Below are positions 9,884-22,164 of a DNA stretch of 56,893 nt, in pieces (position 1 is the first letter of the stretch; each line of letters starts with the position of its first letter). Under the pieces are notes generated by a model. It had not been told where the DNA came from, ran no database searches, and worked only from the letters and a program-made list of their open reading frames with translations. A program made the translations under genes and the position numbers. Origin of the DNA: an uncultured Actinomycetes bacterium (lineage in GTDB: Bacteria > Actinomycetota > Actinomycetes > UBA12327); NCBI GenBank assembly GCA_903920865.1, contig CAIXNN010000076.1, positions 1 through 56,893 of the forward strand, written 5' to 3'.

Positions 9884-10669
9884 ATGAGAAAGCCAACCAA
9901 AGTGGCAAGCGTGCTGTTTGTCGCCGCCGTTTCAGTGGTTGGCTTTGCTGCTGGACCAGCCGCCGCTCCCGCATCCGCCTCTGCAAGCCAATACGCCTTG
10001 GCAACCCAAACTCTTCCCGATGGCAACAAGGTTGTGGCTCGCTGGAACCCTTGCCAGACCATCACGTTCCAAGTCAACGCACGCTTTGCTGCCGGCACTC
10101 CATCCCAGCGACGGGCCGCAATCAAAGATGTTCGCGCAGCCTTTGACCGCGCCGCCGTTGTGTCTGGTTTGACCTTCCGTTACGCCGGAACCACGACTCA
10201 AATGCCAACCAATACTTCGACCAGCTGGTACAACCGCCAGAACTCAGCTGAAATCGTTGTGGCCTGGGCTAACCAGTCCAAGACTGGCTACAAGACCAAC
10301 CTGTTGGGCCGAAGTGGTCGCAACTATGTTGCCGGCACCGGCGGCTACGCCTTCAAGTACTGGAAGTCCGGATCTGATCCTTGGATGGGTGCTTCAGGTC
10401 GCGGGTTCGTAGTGCTCAATGCAGCCCAAAACCGCAGCTTCAAGGCTGGGTTTGGCACCGGCTCAACACGCGGCGAACTCCTCATGCACGAGATTGGTCA
10501 CTCCGTAGGCCTGATGCACGTGAGTTCGACTAGTCAGTTGATGTACCCGACGATCTTGTCGCGACACACGGCCACGTACTCCACGGGTGACCGATTGGGA
10601 CTTGAGCGACTGGGTACCTCCAACTCATGTATCTCAACCCCAAGCTTTGTGTGGCACGACTTGTCCTAA
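9884..10669 (+). CDS. Secreted metzincin-like zinc metalloprotease
   Basis: A 261-residue exported protein. The start is ATG 9884, eight bases after GCAGGAGG; an upstream GTG in frame is less likely because it would place charged residues before the signal. Residues 1 to about 34 are a classic signal peptide (MRKPTK, a hydrophobic core and an Ala/Ser-rich cleavage region). The zinc motif HEIGHSVGLMH is at residues 202-212, giving His202, His206, His212 and Glu203, and a Met-turn candidate M220 lies in QLMYPT. This is the metzincin signature HExxHxxGxxH, as in matrixins. No lipobox and no obvious C-terminal anchor are seen. A terminator follows directly, so it appears to be a single-gene transcript. 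Substrate unknown. Confidence 0.88.
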   Translation: MRKPTKVASVLFVAAVSVVGFAAGPAAAPASASASQYALATQTLPDGNKVVARWNPCQTITFQVNARFAAGTPSQRRAAIKDVRAAFDRAAVVSGLTFRYAGTTTQMPTNTSTSWYNRQNSAEIVVAWANQSKTGYKTNLLGRSGRNYVAGTGGYAFKYWKSGSDPWMGASGRGFVVLNAAQNRSFKAGFGTGSTRGELLMHEIGHSVGLMHVSSTSQLMYPTILSRHTATYSTGDRLGLERLGTSNSCISTPSFVWHDLS

Positions 10670-10684
10670 GTCTGGATAGGCTCT

Positions 10685-10717
10685 AAACCATCGGCTAACC
10701 ATGGCCGGTGGTTTTTT
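10685..10717 (+). terminator. Rho-independent terminator of the metalloprotease gene
   Basis: Twelve-base-pair stem (AAACCATCGGCT with GGCCGGTGGTTT, two G-U pairs) around a six-base loop, followed by a run of six T. It begins 15 bases after the protease stop codon. It is one of the few hairpins in the window with a proper T-run. Confidence 0.88.
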
Positions 10718-10751
10718 GCTTGAGATGTGCCAGTGCAGCGATGGAGGGCTT

Positions 10752-11537
10752 GTGAGCGAGTTTGTTCGGGTCAGTATTGACGATAGCTCTGGTGTGGCCA
10801 CGGTTACCTTAGATCGACCAAAGCTCAATGCCCTGAACCGTCAGATGCAAAACGAACTACGCGATGAGTTCTTGGCCCTTGGCGCCAATGAGAAAGTTCG
10901 CGCCATTGTGATGACGGGAAATGATCGCGCCTTTGCCGCCGGTGCAGATGTCAAGGAAATGGTCAATTGGACTTCGGCCGATGTCATCCGCGAAGGTGCG
11001 GAGTTGGAAACTAGTTTTAGTTCTATTGCGCAAACCCGACAACCGATCATCGCTGCGGTAACCGGTTATGCACTCGGTGGGGGCTGTGAGCTTGCACTGT
11101 GTGCGGACCTTCGCATCGCCGGTGAAGGTGCGCAATTTGGCCAGCCGGAGATCTTATTAGGAATCATTCCCGGAGCTGGTGGCACGCAGCGTCTGGCTCG
11201 CTTGATTGGCTCATCCCGAGCCAAGGAGTTGATTTTGACCGGGCGAACTATTGGCTCGGCGCAAGCGCTCGCGATCGGGCTAGTCAATGAGGTCGTGTCC
11301 GATGATCAAGTGCTTGCGCGCGCGCTGACCCTGGCCACTGAACTTGCTACTCGACCAGCAGTGGCCGCACAAGCAGCCAAGGCCGTCATTGATGCGGGCT
11401 TGGATACTGACCTGGCCAGCGGCCTAGAGCTAGAGCGCCAGGCCTTTGCGCAGTTGTTTGCCACCAAAGACCGTGCCACTGGAATGCAAAGCTTCATCGA
11501 AGCCGGTCCGGGAAAGGCCGTGTTTGATCATGAGTAG
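10752..11537 (+). CDS. Enoyl-CoA hydratase
   Basis: Crotonase-fold enzyme hydrating trans-2-enoyl-CoA to 3-hydroxyacyl-CoA. The start chosen is GTG 10752 after GGAGGG; the in-frame ATG at 10701 lies within the upstream terminator. The 261-residue protein carries both catalytic glutamates of rat hydratase (Glu144 and Glu164) as Glu113 in GGGCELAL and Glu133 in GQPEILLG, spaced 20 apart as in the family. The oxyanion-hole segments AFAAGADVKEM and GYALGGGCE are present. It supplies the step between acyl-CoA dehydrogenase and the 3-hydroxyacyl-CoA dehydrogenase and thiolase encoded upstream, and it precedes etfBA, which would take the electrons. Confidence 0.94.
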   Translation: MSEFVRVSIDDSSGVATVTLDRPKLNALNRQMQNELRDEFLALGANEKVRAIVMTGNDRAFAAGADVKEMVNWTSADVIREGAELETSFSSIAQTRQPIIAAVTGYALGGGCELALCADLRIAGEGAQFGQPEILLGIIPGAGGTQRLARLIGSSRAKELILTGRTIGSAQALAIGLVNEVVSDDQVLARALTLATELATRPAVAAQAAKAVIDAGLDTDLASGLELERQAFAQLFATKDRATGMQSFIEAGPGKAVFDHE

Positions 11538-11598
11538 TTTGTCGGGGCTCTTGTGATGCCCAAGGCAGGCCAAGGTGCGCCCTGCCGTTACTCACCGG

Positions 11599-11604
11599 TA
11601 ATAT
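11599..11604 (+). promoter_or_regulatory. Possible -10 element upstream of etfB
   Basis: TAATAT, a close match to a housekeeping -10 element, lies 43 bases before the etfB start in a 109-base intergenic gap. No convincing -35 hexamer is seen at 16-18 bases upstream. A weak six-pair hairpin (GGCAGG with CCTGCC, 11564-11586) lies before it and may end the hydratase transcript. Confidence 0.3.
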
Positions 11605-11646
11605 AGGCACAGCAACTCCAATGCCGAGGAAATTGAGGTTGGTGCA

Positions 11647-12438
11647 ATGCCGTTGAACATCGTCGTATGTGTCAAGCAGGTTCCTGATAGTTGGGCTGAG
11701 AAAAAACTCAATCCAGATGATCGAACTCTCGATAGGGCATCGGCCGATCCAGTATTGAACGAACTAGATGAGTACGGCATCGAAGAAGCCCTACGACTTC
11801 AAGAGGCGCACGGTGGCACAGTCACTATTTTGTGCATGGGACCTGAGAAGGCCGGCGAGACAATTCGCAAAGCATTGTCAATGGGCGCTGATCAAGCAGT
11901 TCATGTTGTTGATGATGCGCTGCACGGCTCTGATGCGGTAGCTACATCGGCCGCTCTTGCCGCTGCTCTAAAGCGCGTTGAGTTTGACCTTGTGATCCTT
12001 GGTTCGGAATCCACCGATGCACGCATGTCTGTCGTACCGGCGATGTTAGCTGAGCGTTTGTCGTTGCCTCAAATGACTTTCGCTAAGAAAGTTGACGCTG
12101 ACCCAGATGCACGCACGTTGACAATTCACCGTCAAACCGACGATGGCTATGACGTTGTGACCTCTTCACTTCCAGCAGTGGTCAGCGTGGTGGAGAAGAT
12201 CAACGAACCGCGCTACCCATCCTTCAAGGGCATCATGGCCGCGAAGAAGAAGCCGGTTGAGACCTTAAGCCTTGCCGACCTTTCCCTTGACCCGCAAACC
12301 GTTGGCCTAGCTGGGGCCTGGTCAACGGTGAATGCTTTTGAACAACGACCGCCACGTCAGGCCGGCACCGTTGTCACCGATGACGGTGACGGCGGCACAA
12401 AGATCGCCGACTTCCTCGTAACCCAGAAGTTTCTCTAA
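11647..12438 (+). CDS. etfB: Electron transfer flavoprotein subunit beta
   Basis: Small subunit of ETF, which accepts electrons from acyl-CoA and other dehydrogenases and passes them to the quinone pool through ETF:quinone oxidoreductase. The 263-residue protein has the N-terminal VCVKQVPD signature, the AMP-binding region MGADQAVHVVDD and the conserved VVEKINEPRYPSFKGIMAAKKK loop region typical of the family. Nine bases separate its stop from the etfA start, so the two are cotranscribed. The same pair sits upstream of a cysteine desulfurase in M. tuberculosis (fixA-fixB, Rv3029c-Rv3028c). Confidence 0.97.
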   Translation: MPLNIVVCVKQVPDSWAEKKLNPDDRTLDRASADPVLNELDEYGIEEALRLQEAHGGTVTILCMGPEKAGETIRKALSMGADQAVHVVDDALHGSDAVATSAALAAALKRVEFDLVILGSESTDARMSVVPAMLAERLSLPQMTFAKKVDADPDARTLTIHRQTDDGYDVVTSSLPAVVSVVEKINEPRYPSFKGIMAAKKKPVETLSLADLSLDPQTVGLAGAWSTVNAFEQRPPRQAGTVVTDDGDGGTKIADFLVTQKFL

Positions 12439-12447
12439 GGAGCCGTT

Positions 12448-13401
12448 ATGTCGCAGATTCTGGTACTTATCGAGCACGCCAACGGCGCCGTAAAGAAGGT
12501 TTCCTTGGAATTGTTGACCTTGGCCGCCCGTCACGGCAGTGCAAGTGCTGTGGTGATTGGACCGGGTGCGGACAATGCGGTGGCTGATCTGACCCGATTT
12601 GGTGCCGCCACAATTTATGTTGCCTCGGATGCGGCATTGATCTCATCAGTGGTTGGACCAAAAGTTAGCGTCCTGAACAAGCTCCTGGGGGAACATTCAC
12701 CAGCCGCTGTCTTGATTGCATCAACGGCTGAAGGTAAAGAAATTGCTGGCCGATTGGCTGTGCGCTCCTCAAGTGGAGTCATCACCGATGCGGTAGATAT
12801 CGAAGATGGCCTTGTAGCTGTCCAATCAGTCTTTGGTGGAAGCACGATTGTTCGCTCGGCTGTTACCACGGGAACGCCCATCATTACTGTGAGGCCGAAT
12901 TCGACCACCCCGGTTGAGTCATCCGGAGCCGGCGAGGTTGTCACGGTCAGTGTTGAACTTGCTGCTAACGACACTTCTGCTGTTATTGCCGAGCATGTGG
13001 TGGAAGCCAAGGGCGGGCGTCCAGACCTAGCCGAAGCCGCCACCGTTGTTTCAGGTGGGCGCGGTGTGGGCAGTGCTGAAGGATTCGAACTGGTCGAAAA
13101 GTTAGCTGACTGCTTGGATGCAGCCGTGGGTGCCTCGCGAGCGGCCACGGATTCTGGTTTTTATCCGCACCAATATCAAGTGGGTCAGACCGGCAAGACG
13201 GTGTCGCCGCAGTTGTACATTGCCCTGGGCATCTCTGGTGCGATTCAGCACCGCGCTGGAATGCAAACGTCCAAAACCATCGTTGCGGTCAACAAGGACG
13301 CCGAAGCACCCATCTTTGAATTGGCTGATTTCGGTGTCGTAGGAGACCTCTTCAACGTGGCTCCTCAGTTGACGCAGGAAATTACCTCCCGCAAAGGCTG
13401 A
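12448..13401 (+). CDS. etfA: Electron transfer flavoprotein subunit alpha
   Basis: Large, FAD-binding subunit of ETF. The 317-residue protein has an N-terminal domain (about 1-190) and the C-terminal FAD domain with QVGQTGKTVSPQLYIA and GISGAIQH, followed by IVAVNKDAEAPIFE, which contact FAD in known structures. It starts at ATG after AAGGAG. The end of etfA and the following desulfurase are 36 bases apart, so readthrough into the sulfur genes is plausible. Confidence 0.97.
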   Translation: MSQILVLIEHANGAVKKVSLELLTLAARHGSASAVVIGPGADNAVADLTRFGAATIYVASDAALISSVVGPKVSVLNKLLGEHSPAAVLIASTAEGKEIAGRLAVRSSSGVITDAVDIEDGLVAVQSVFGGSTIVRSAVTTGTPIITVRPNSTTPVESSGAGEVVTVSVELAANDTSAVIAEHVVEAKGGRPDLAEAATVVSGGRGVGSAEGFELVEKLADCLDAAVGASRAATDSGFYPHQYQVGQTGKTVSPQLYIALGISGAIQHRAGMQTSKTIVAVNKDAEAPIFELADFGVVGDLFNVAPQLTQEITSRKG

Positions 13402-13437
13402 GGCTAGGCGGGATCAAGCGGTCCCAACTAGACTTTT

Positions 13438-14670
13438 ATGGACATGAAGCCCTCATCGAAGCATTCGTCGTTGCCGTTGCAGGCCTACCTTGACCATGCG
13501 GCCACCACACCCATGCGGCCAGAAGCTATTGCGGCGATGTCTGAACAATTTGGATCAGTAGGCAACGCATCATCTCTGCACGGTGCTGGCCGTAGAGCCC
13601 GTCGTGTGGTTGAGGAGTCCCGCGAATTAATCGCTTCTCACGTAGGCGCAGCGCCAAGTGAGATTGTCTTTACCGCAGGCGGCACCGAGTCAGACAATCT
13701 GGCGGTAAAAGGTTTGTTCTGGGCTCGATCTGCATCCGATCCCCAGCAGAAAAAGATCCTGACATCATCCATCGAACATCACGCTTTATTGGATCCGTTG
13801 GTGTGGTTAGCCCAAGAAGCCGGTGCAGTTGTTGTGCAAGCCGGAGTTGATGCGCAAGCCCGCGTTGATCTAGAGCAGGTGACTGAGTTCATCGCACTGG
13901 ACCCGCAGGCTTTCGCGGTCATCTCGATCATGTTGGCCAACAACGAAGTGGGCACAGTGCAGCCCCTTGCCGAACTCGTTGAGCTTGCAAATAAATATGG
14001 GATCCCGATACACACCGATGCAGTCCAGGCCGTGGGGCAATTAGATGTGGACTTTGCCGAGCTTGGGGTGGATGCCATGTCTATCAGCGCGCACAAACTC
14101 GGTGGTCCAGCTGGTGTGGGTGCCTTAGTGCTGGGTCGAAACATTGAGCCCACCCCGTTGCTCCATGGTGGTGGACAAGAGCGCAATGTGCGATCAGGGA
14201 CCCTTGATGTGCCAGCAATTGCTGGTTTTGCAGCAGCGGTTGATGCGGCCGCCATGGATCGAGTTGAGCGCAATGCTCATGTTGCTTCATTGCGCGATAA
14301 TTTAGTCAAACGAATTCTTGATGTGGTGCCGGATGCAATTGTCAACGGCGACCAACAATTTTCCGAGCAATACCGACTTCCCAACAACGCACATTTTTCA
14401 TTCCCTGGCTGTGAAGGCGATGCACTCTTGATGCTGCTGGATGCAAAGGGTGTTGAATGCAGTACGGGCTCGGCATGTTCGGCCGGTATCGCGCAACCAA
14501 GTCACGTATTGCTAGCCATGGGGGCGACGAGTTCGACTGCGCGAAGCTCGTTGCGATTCTCGCTGGGCTGGACCTCGACTCAGGCCGACGTTGATGCAGT
14601 AATTAGCGCGATTGGACCCGCGGTGGAGCGAGCCCGGATGGCCAGCGCGACACTGGTAGACCAAGCCTAA
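13438..14670 (+). CDS. iscS: Cysteine desulfurase
   Basis: PLP enzyme that takes sulfur from cysteine as an enzyme persulfide for thio-modification of tRNA and iron-sulfur clusters. In this 410-residue protein the PLP lysine is Lys220 in SAHKLGG, and the persulfide-forming cysteine is Cys347 in STGSACSAG. The N-terminal LDHAATTPM and the NNEVGT motif are family hallmarks. It starts at ATG 13438 (a second ATG two codons later is possible). The gene is 15 bases upstream of mnmA, which uses its sulfur, matching M. tuberculosis Rv3025c-Rv3024c. No scaffold gene (iscU, sufBCD) is adjacent. Confidence 0.94.
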   Translation: MDMKPSSKHSSLPLQAYLDHAATTPMRPEAIAAMSEQFGSVGNASSLHGAGRRARRVVEESRELIASHVGAAPSEIVFTAGGTESDNLAVKGLFWARSASDPQQKKILTSSIEHHALLDPLVWLAQEAGAVVVQAGVDAQARVDLEQVTEFIALDPQAFAVISIMLANNEVGTVQPLAELVELANKYGIPIHTDAVQAVGQLDVDFAELGVDAMSISAHKLGGPAGVGALVLGRNIEPTPLLHGGGQERNVRSGTLDVPAIAGFAAAVDAAAMDRVERNAHVASLRDNLVKRILDVVPDAIVNGDQQFSEQYRLPNNAHFSFPGCEGDALLMLLDAKGVECSTGSACSAGIAQPSHVLLAMGATSSTARSSLRFSLGWTSTQADVDAVISAIGPAVERARMASATLVDQA

Positions 14671-14685
14671 GTTGGAGCATTCATC

Positions 14686-15758
14686 ATGAAGGTAGTCGCT
14701 GCCCTATCTGGGGGAGTTGATTCTGCAGTTGCTGCCGCCCGCGCGGTCGATGCTGGACATGAGGTTGTCGGGGTCCATTTGGCGTTGTCAGCATCGCAGC
14801 AAACTCATCGCAACGGTTCGCGCGGATGCTGCACCCTTGAGGATTCGCGAGACGCCCGAAGAATTGCTGACGTTTTGGGCATTCCGTTTTACATCTGGGA
14901 TCTCAGCGAGGAATTCCGTCGTGACGTGGTCGATGACTTTATTGCTGAATATCAGGCCGGGAGAACGCCGAACCCGTGCATTCGCTGCAATGAAAGTATC
15001 AAATTTTCCGCTGTCCTAAATCGAGCTCGCGCCCTTTGCTTTGATGCGATTTGCACAGGTCACTATGCCCGCATTGAGTCAAACGCCGATGGCCAGCGTG
15101 CCCTCTTGCGTGGTGTGGATCCGAAAAAGGATCAGTCCTACGTCCTTGGGGTTCTCAGCCAGCAAGATCTATCTCAGTCAATGTTCCCGCTGGGAGACTC
15201 GACAAAAGATCACGTCCGGCAAGAAGCAGCCGCGCGCGGATTGTTGGTTGCCGATAAGAGCGATAGCTATGACGTGTGCTTCATCCCCGATGGCGATACT
15301 GGCGCATTCCTGCGTTCGCAATTGGGCGATCAGCCAGGAGACATCGTTGATCAGTCTGGGGAGGTAGTGGGCTCGCATCAGGGAGCATTTGCTTTCACCG
15401 TGGGTCAACGAAGGGGGCTGTCACTGGGAGATCCAGCCGACGATGGTCGGGCCCGCTTTGTTTTATCCATTGAACCGGTCAATAACACGGTCGTGGTGGG
15501 CCCTCGAGAATCCTTGGCCGTTCAAACCCTTGAATTAGAACCTACGATTAATGTCAGTGATGAGGAAGTTTCAATCTTTGATGTGCAATGGCGCGCACAC
15601 GGTTCTACAACGCCGGCACACCCGGTCCTCTCGGACAGCAATGTTGTTGAAGCAGTTGTCCTGGTTGAACCGGCCTATGGAATTGCGGCCGGCCAGGAAC
15701 TTGTGATGTATCACGAAGAACGAGTTGTCGGTTCAGCTCGTATTCGATCTGCCACTTC

Positions 15759-15762
<4 letters not shown>
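14686..15762 (+). CDS. mnmA: tRNA-specific 2-thiouridylase MnmA
   Basis: Adds sulfur to position 2 of the wobble uridine in Lys, Glu and Gln tRNAs, using ATP and persulfide sulfur. The 358-residue enzyme has the PP-loop SGGVDS at residues 8-13. The catalytic pair is present: Cys98 in NPCIRC, where the nucleophile resides, and Cys198 in VCFIPDG, which carries the persulfide. GQRRGL and the C-terminal beta-barrel are also recognisable. It shares a probable operon with the cysteine desulfurase and overlaps the next gene by four bases (ATGA). Confidence 0.97.
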
Positions 15763-19026
<3,264 letters not shown>

Positions 19027-19085
19027 GGTCGTTGTCGTTCGCAATCTTGGGATAGTGTCAGAAAAAATCTGAGGGCGGAGGCGGC

Positions 19086-20324
19086 ATGGCGACGACAATG
19101 CAGCGCCCGTCGCTTCGAACTCGGTCACTCTTTAGTGTTGTTTGGCATCTGAGCGTGTGGTTGGGGCTGGCGATCGTCGTGGCGGCGGCTGCCACCATCT
19201 CGCTGGAAAATATTGTTCAACGCAATGCACTCGTCGTCCTCATCCTGCTTGCCCTGATTACCGAACTGCGACCAGTCGTGGTTCCAGGCAAAGACTCCAA
19301 CGGCATTGTCACGTCGTATGCATTCGTGTTTGCGATCATGTATGTATTCGGACTTTCTGCAGCAGTGTTGACCCTTGCTGTAGCGACACTCCTTTCGGAG
19401 CTGTACGAACGTCGAGCAGCGTGGAAAGTCTTTTTCAATGTTGGCCAGCATTCATTGTGTTTAGGCGTTACCTGGATCGTGATGTTGATTTCTGGGCATA
19501 CACCGTCTCTACAAAATCCAACGGTGACGTTTAATGCTGATGATGTCCTGTATATGCCAACCACGTGGGCCGTGTTTTTCCTTGTTAATCATCTATTAAT
19601 CGTGGGTGTAAGCGCGGACACGTCGATGACGTTCAAGGAAGCGCTCCTTGACGACCTGTCGTACTACATCCTCACTCTCTTCGCCGTGCTCTCGCTCGCG
19701 CCCATCGTTGCGTTAGTGGCAGTCACGGTGTGGCCCATGCTTTTTCTCTTCCTCGCGCCGCTATGGGCGGTGACTAAGGCGGCCTCGATTTCGCAGGAGC
19801 GCGACTATGCATCGCGACACGACATGCTCACGGAGCTTCCCAACCGCAGCATGATGCGTGATGAGTTAACTGAGGCGATTGATGTCGCCAGTCGCACGGG
19901 TGCTCGGGTTGGCGTGCTCTTGATGGACTTGAACTTGTTCAAGGAGGTCAACGACACGTATGGTCATGCGATGGGTGACCGCCTGCTGGCGATGGTGGCT
20001 GGTCGCATCAAAGGTCAAGTGCGACCGGGTGACCTGGCGGCTCGATTGGGCGGAGACGAATTTGCCGTCCTGCTGCCGGGAGTCGAAGACCATATATCTG
20101 CAGTGCGCGTTGCTCAGCGAATCCGTGAGTCCATTAGCCGGCCATTCACCATGGACGAGGTCACCGTCACCATCGATGTCAGCATCGGCATTGCCCTTTA
20201 CCCAGACGACGGTACCCAGATTGACCCACTCATCCAAGCGGCGGACTCAGCGATGTATCTGGCCAAACGCACTGGGACGCGCATTGAAGTCGTAGGGATA
20301 GATCGCGGTGAAGCGCACAGGTAA
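19086..20324 (+). CDS. Membrane-bound GGDEF diguanylate cyclase
   Basis: Probably makes cyclic di-GMP from two GTP. The N-terminal 235 or so residues contain about six hydrophobic segments forming an unclassified membrane sensor domain. The GGDEF domain follows (about 245-405), with DMLTELPNR at its start, MDLNLFKEVNDTYGH and an intact catalytic GGDEF at residues 322-326. The product-inhibition I-site RxxD is present as R313-P-G-D316, five residues before GGDEF as in feedback-regulated cyclases. No EAL domain is attached. It lies between ligA and gatC, is preceded by a 59-base gap and has an AGGCGG-type site. Its input signal is unknown. Confidence 0.92.
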   Translation: MATTMQRPSLRTRSLFSVVWHLSVWLGLAIVVAAAATISLENIVQRNALVVLILLALITELRPVVVPGKDSNGIVTSYAFVFAIMYVFGLSAAVLTLAVATLLSELYERRAAWKVFFNVGQHSLCLGVTWIVMLISGHTPSLQNPTVTFNADDVLYMPTTWAVFFLVNHLLIVGVSADTSMTFKEALLDDLSYYILTLFAVLSLAPIVALVAVTVWPMLFLFLAPLWAVTKAASISQERDYASRHDMLTELPNRSMMRDELTEAIDVASRTGARVGVLLMDLNLFKEVNDTYGHAMGDRLLAMVAGRIKGQVRPGDLAARLGGDEFAVLLPGVEDHISAVRVAQRIRESISRPFTMDEVTVTIDVSIGIALYPDDGTQIDPLIQAADSAMYLAKRTGTRIEVVGIDRGEAHR

Positions 20325-20374
20325 CGCGCCCCTAAGATAAAGGCCTCGTCCCCGGATTTTTCTAGGAGTGTTCC

Positions 20375-20671
20375 ATGTCAGCCATTTCGCGCGATGATGT
20401 TGCGCACTTGGCCTCCTTGGCTCGTATCGAACTCACGGAGCAAGAACTCAACGATTACGCCGGTCAACTTGATGTGATCTTGACGGCCGTAGCCAGTATT
20501 TCTGAAGTTGCCGCCGACGATATTCCTCCCACCACTCATGCAGTGCCGGTGGTTAACGTCTTTCGTGAGGACGTGGTGACCCCATCGTTGGATCGAGATT
20601 CGGTGTTGGACCACGCACCTGCCGCAGAAGATGGTCGCTTCCGAGTGCCACGCATTTTGGATGAGGAGTAG
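20375..20671 (+). CDS. gatC: Glu-tRNA(Gln) amidotransferase subunit C
   Basis: Small structural subunit of GatCAB, which converts Glu-tRNA(Gln) to Gln-tRNA(Gln). The 98-residue protein has the family pattern [17 protein letters not shown] and the C-terminal [10 protein letters not shown] tail, which threads around GatA. Start ATG after CTAGGAG. It is separated from gatA by two bases, and the order gatC-gatA-gatB is intact, giving one operon. Confidence 0.96.
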   Translation: MSAISRDDVAHLASLARIELTEQELNDYAGQLDVILTAVASISEVAADDIPPTTHAVPVVNVFREDVVTPSLDRDSVLDHAPAAEDGRFRVPRILDEE

Positions 20672-20673
20672 CC

Positions 20674-22164
20674 GTGTCTGACCTCATTCACGCCAGCGCG
20701 GTTGAACTGGCAGCCCAGATAGCCAATAAGACAGTCAGTGCGGTCGAAGTCGCCCAGGCGCACCTAGACCGCATCGCGGAAGTAGATGGTCGCGTCAACG
20801 CGTTCTTGTATGTCGATGGTGATGGCGCCCTCGAACAAGCTCGCGCAGTTGATCACGCAGTTGCCTCGGGTCAGGCTTTGAGCCCCTTGGCCGGTGTGCC
20901 GTTGGCGTTGAAGGATGTTTTAACTCAAACCGGCGTTCCCACCACCGCTGGTTCGAAAATCTTGGAAGGGTGGCGCCCGCCCTACGACGCCACGGTGGTT
21001 GAACGCTTGCGCGATGCGGGCGTCGTGATTTTGGGCAAGACCAACATGGATGAATTCGCCATGGGTTCATCCACCGAAAACTCTGCGTACGGGCCCACGC
21101 ATAACCCGTGGGACTTGGAACGCATTCCCGGTGGTTCATCGGGTGGCTCTGCTGCCGCAGTTTCTGCCTATGAGGCTCCTCTGGCGATCGGCACGGACAC
21201 CGGAGGGTCGATTCGTCAGCCAGCCGCGGTCACAGGAATCGTTGGCGCCAAGCCGACTTACGGTGCAGTCTCGCGATATGGCCTGGTGGCCTTCTCCTCG
21301 TCACTGGATCAAGCCGGCCCGTTTGCGCGCACAGTGGTTGACACCGCGTTGTTGCACTCCGTGATCGCAGGACACGATCCGCGCGACTCCACATCGATCA
21401 AGGAACCTGTTCCGGATGTGGTCGGTGCTGCGAAGTCGGCAGATGTGTCGAAAATGCGCATCGGTGTGGTTCGCGAGTTGTCCGGTGAGGGATATCAACC
21501 AGGAGTGCAGGCTCGTTTTGATGAAGCCGTGGAACTACTTCGCGCACAAGGCGCTGAAATCATCGAGATCTCCTGCCCATCGTTCACCTACGCCTTGGGT
21601 GCCTACTACTTAATTGCTCCCAGTGAGTGCTCGAGCAACTTGGCACGCTTTGACGCCATGCGGTTTGGCTTGCGTACCGACGACAATGGTGAACTCAGCG
21701 CCGAGGATGTCATGCGGCACACCCGCGCAGCGGGTTTTGGTCCTGAAGTAAAGCGACGCATCATCTTGGGAACGTACGCGTTGTCCTCTGGGTATTACGA
21801 CGCTTATTACGGCCAAGCACAAAAGGTGCGCACCTTGATTACTCGCGACTTTGAAGCCGCTTGGGCCAGTGTGGACGTCTTGATTTCGCCCACGACTCCG
21901 ACCGAGCCGTTCCGAATCGGTGAGCGCGTCAATGATCCAGTCGCCATGTACAAGGCCGACCTGTGCACTTTGCCGTCGAGCTTGTACGGCGGTCCGGCGA
22001 TCAGCGTCCCGATTGGTTTGGGCGATGAGAACCTTCCGGTGGGACTACAAGTTATGGCGCCCGTGATGGCCGACGACCAGGTGTATCGCGTGGCCTCAGC
22101 GGTGGAAAAGGCCTTGGCTCAGCAATGGGGCGGTTTGCTCTTGGATCAGGCGGTGGCCCTATGA
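20674..22164 (+). CDS. gatA: Glu-tRNA(Gln) amidotransferase subunit A
   Basis: Amidase subunit that releases ammonia from glutamine or asparagine for GatB. The 496-residue protein, starting at GTG 20674, has the amidase-signature catalytic triad Lys80 (ALKDV), Ser155 (GSSGGS) and Ser179 (DTGGS), matching Lys79-Ser154-Ser178 of the S. aureus enzyme. Glycine-rich [10 protein letters not shown] is intact. The stop overlaps the gatB ATG (ATGA). Confidence 0.98.
   Translation: MSDLIHASAVELAAQIANKTVSAVEVAQAHLDRIAEVDGRVNAFLYVDGDGALEQARAVDHAVASGQALSPLAGVPLALKDVLTQTGVPTTAGSKILEGWRPPYDATVVERLRDAGVVILGKTNMDEFAMGSSTENSAYGPTHNPWDLERIPGGSSGGSAAAVSAYEAPLAIGTDTGGSIRQPAAVTGIVGAKPTYGAVSRYGLVAFSSSLDQAGPFARTVVDTALLHSVIAGHDPRDSTSIKEPVPDVVGAAKSADVSKMRIGVVRELSGEGYQPGVQARFDEAVELLRAQGAEIIEISCPSFTYALGAYYLIAPSECSSNLARFDAMRFGLRTDDNGELSAEDVMRHTRAAGFGPEVKRRIILGTYALSSGYYDAYYGQAQKVRTLITRDFEAAWASVDVLISPTTPTEPFRIGERVNDPVAMYKADLCTLPSSLYGGPAISVPIGLGDENLPVGLQVMAPVMADDQVYRVASAVEKALAQQWGGLLLDQAVAL

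Noticed and set aside
20795-21139. 114-codon open frame opposite gatA
   Set aside because: It is inside a highly conserved coding region on the other strand and carries no motif.
22125-22160. Earlier in-frame ATG for gatB
   Set aside because: It lies inside gatA. ATG 22161 gives the ATGA overlap and the usual GatB start.
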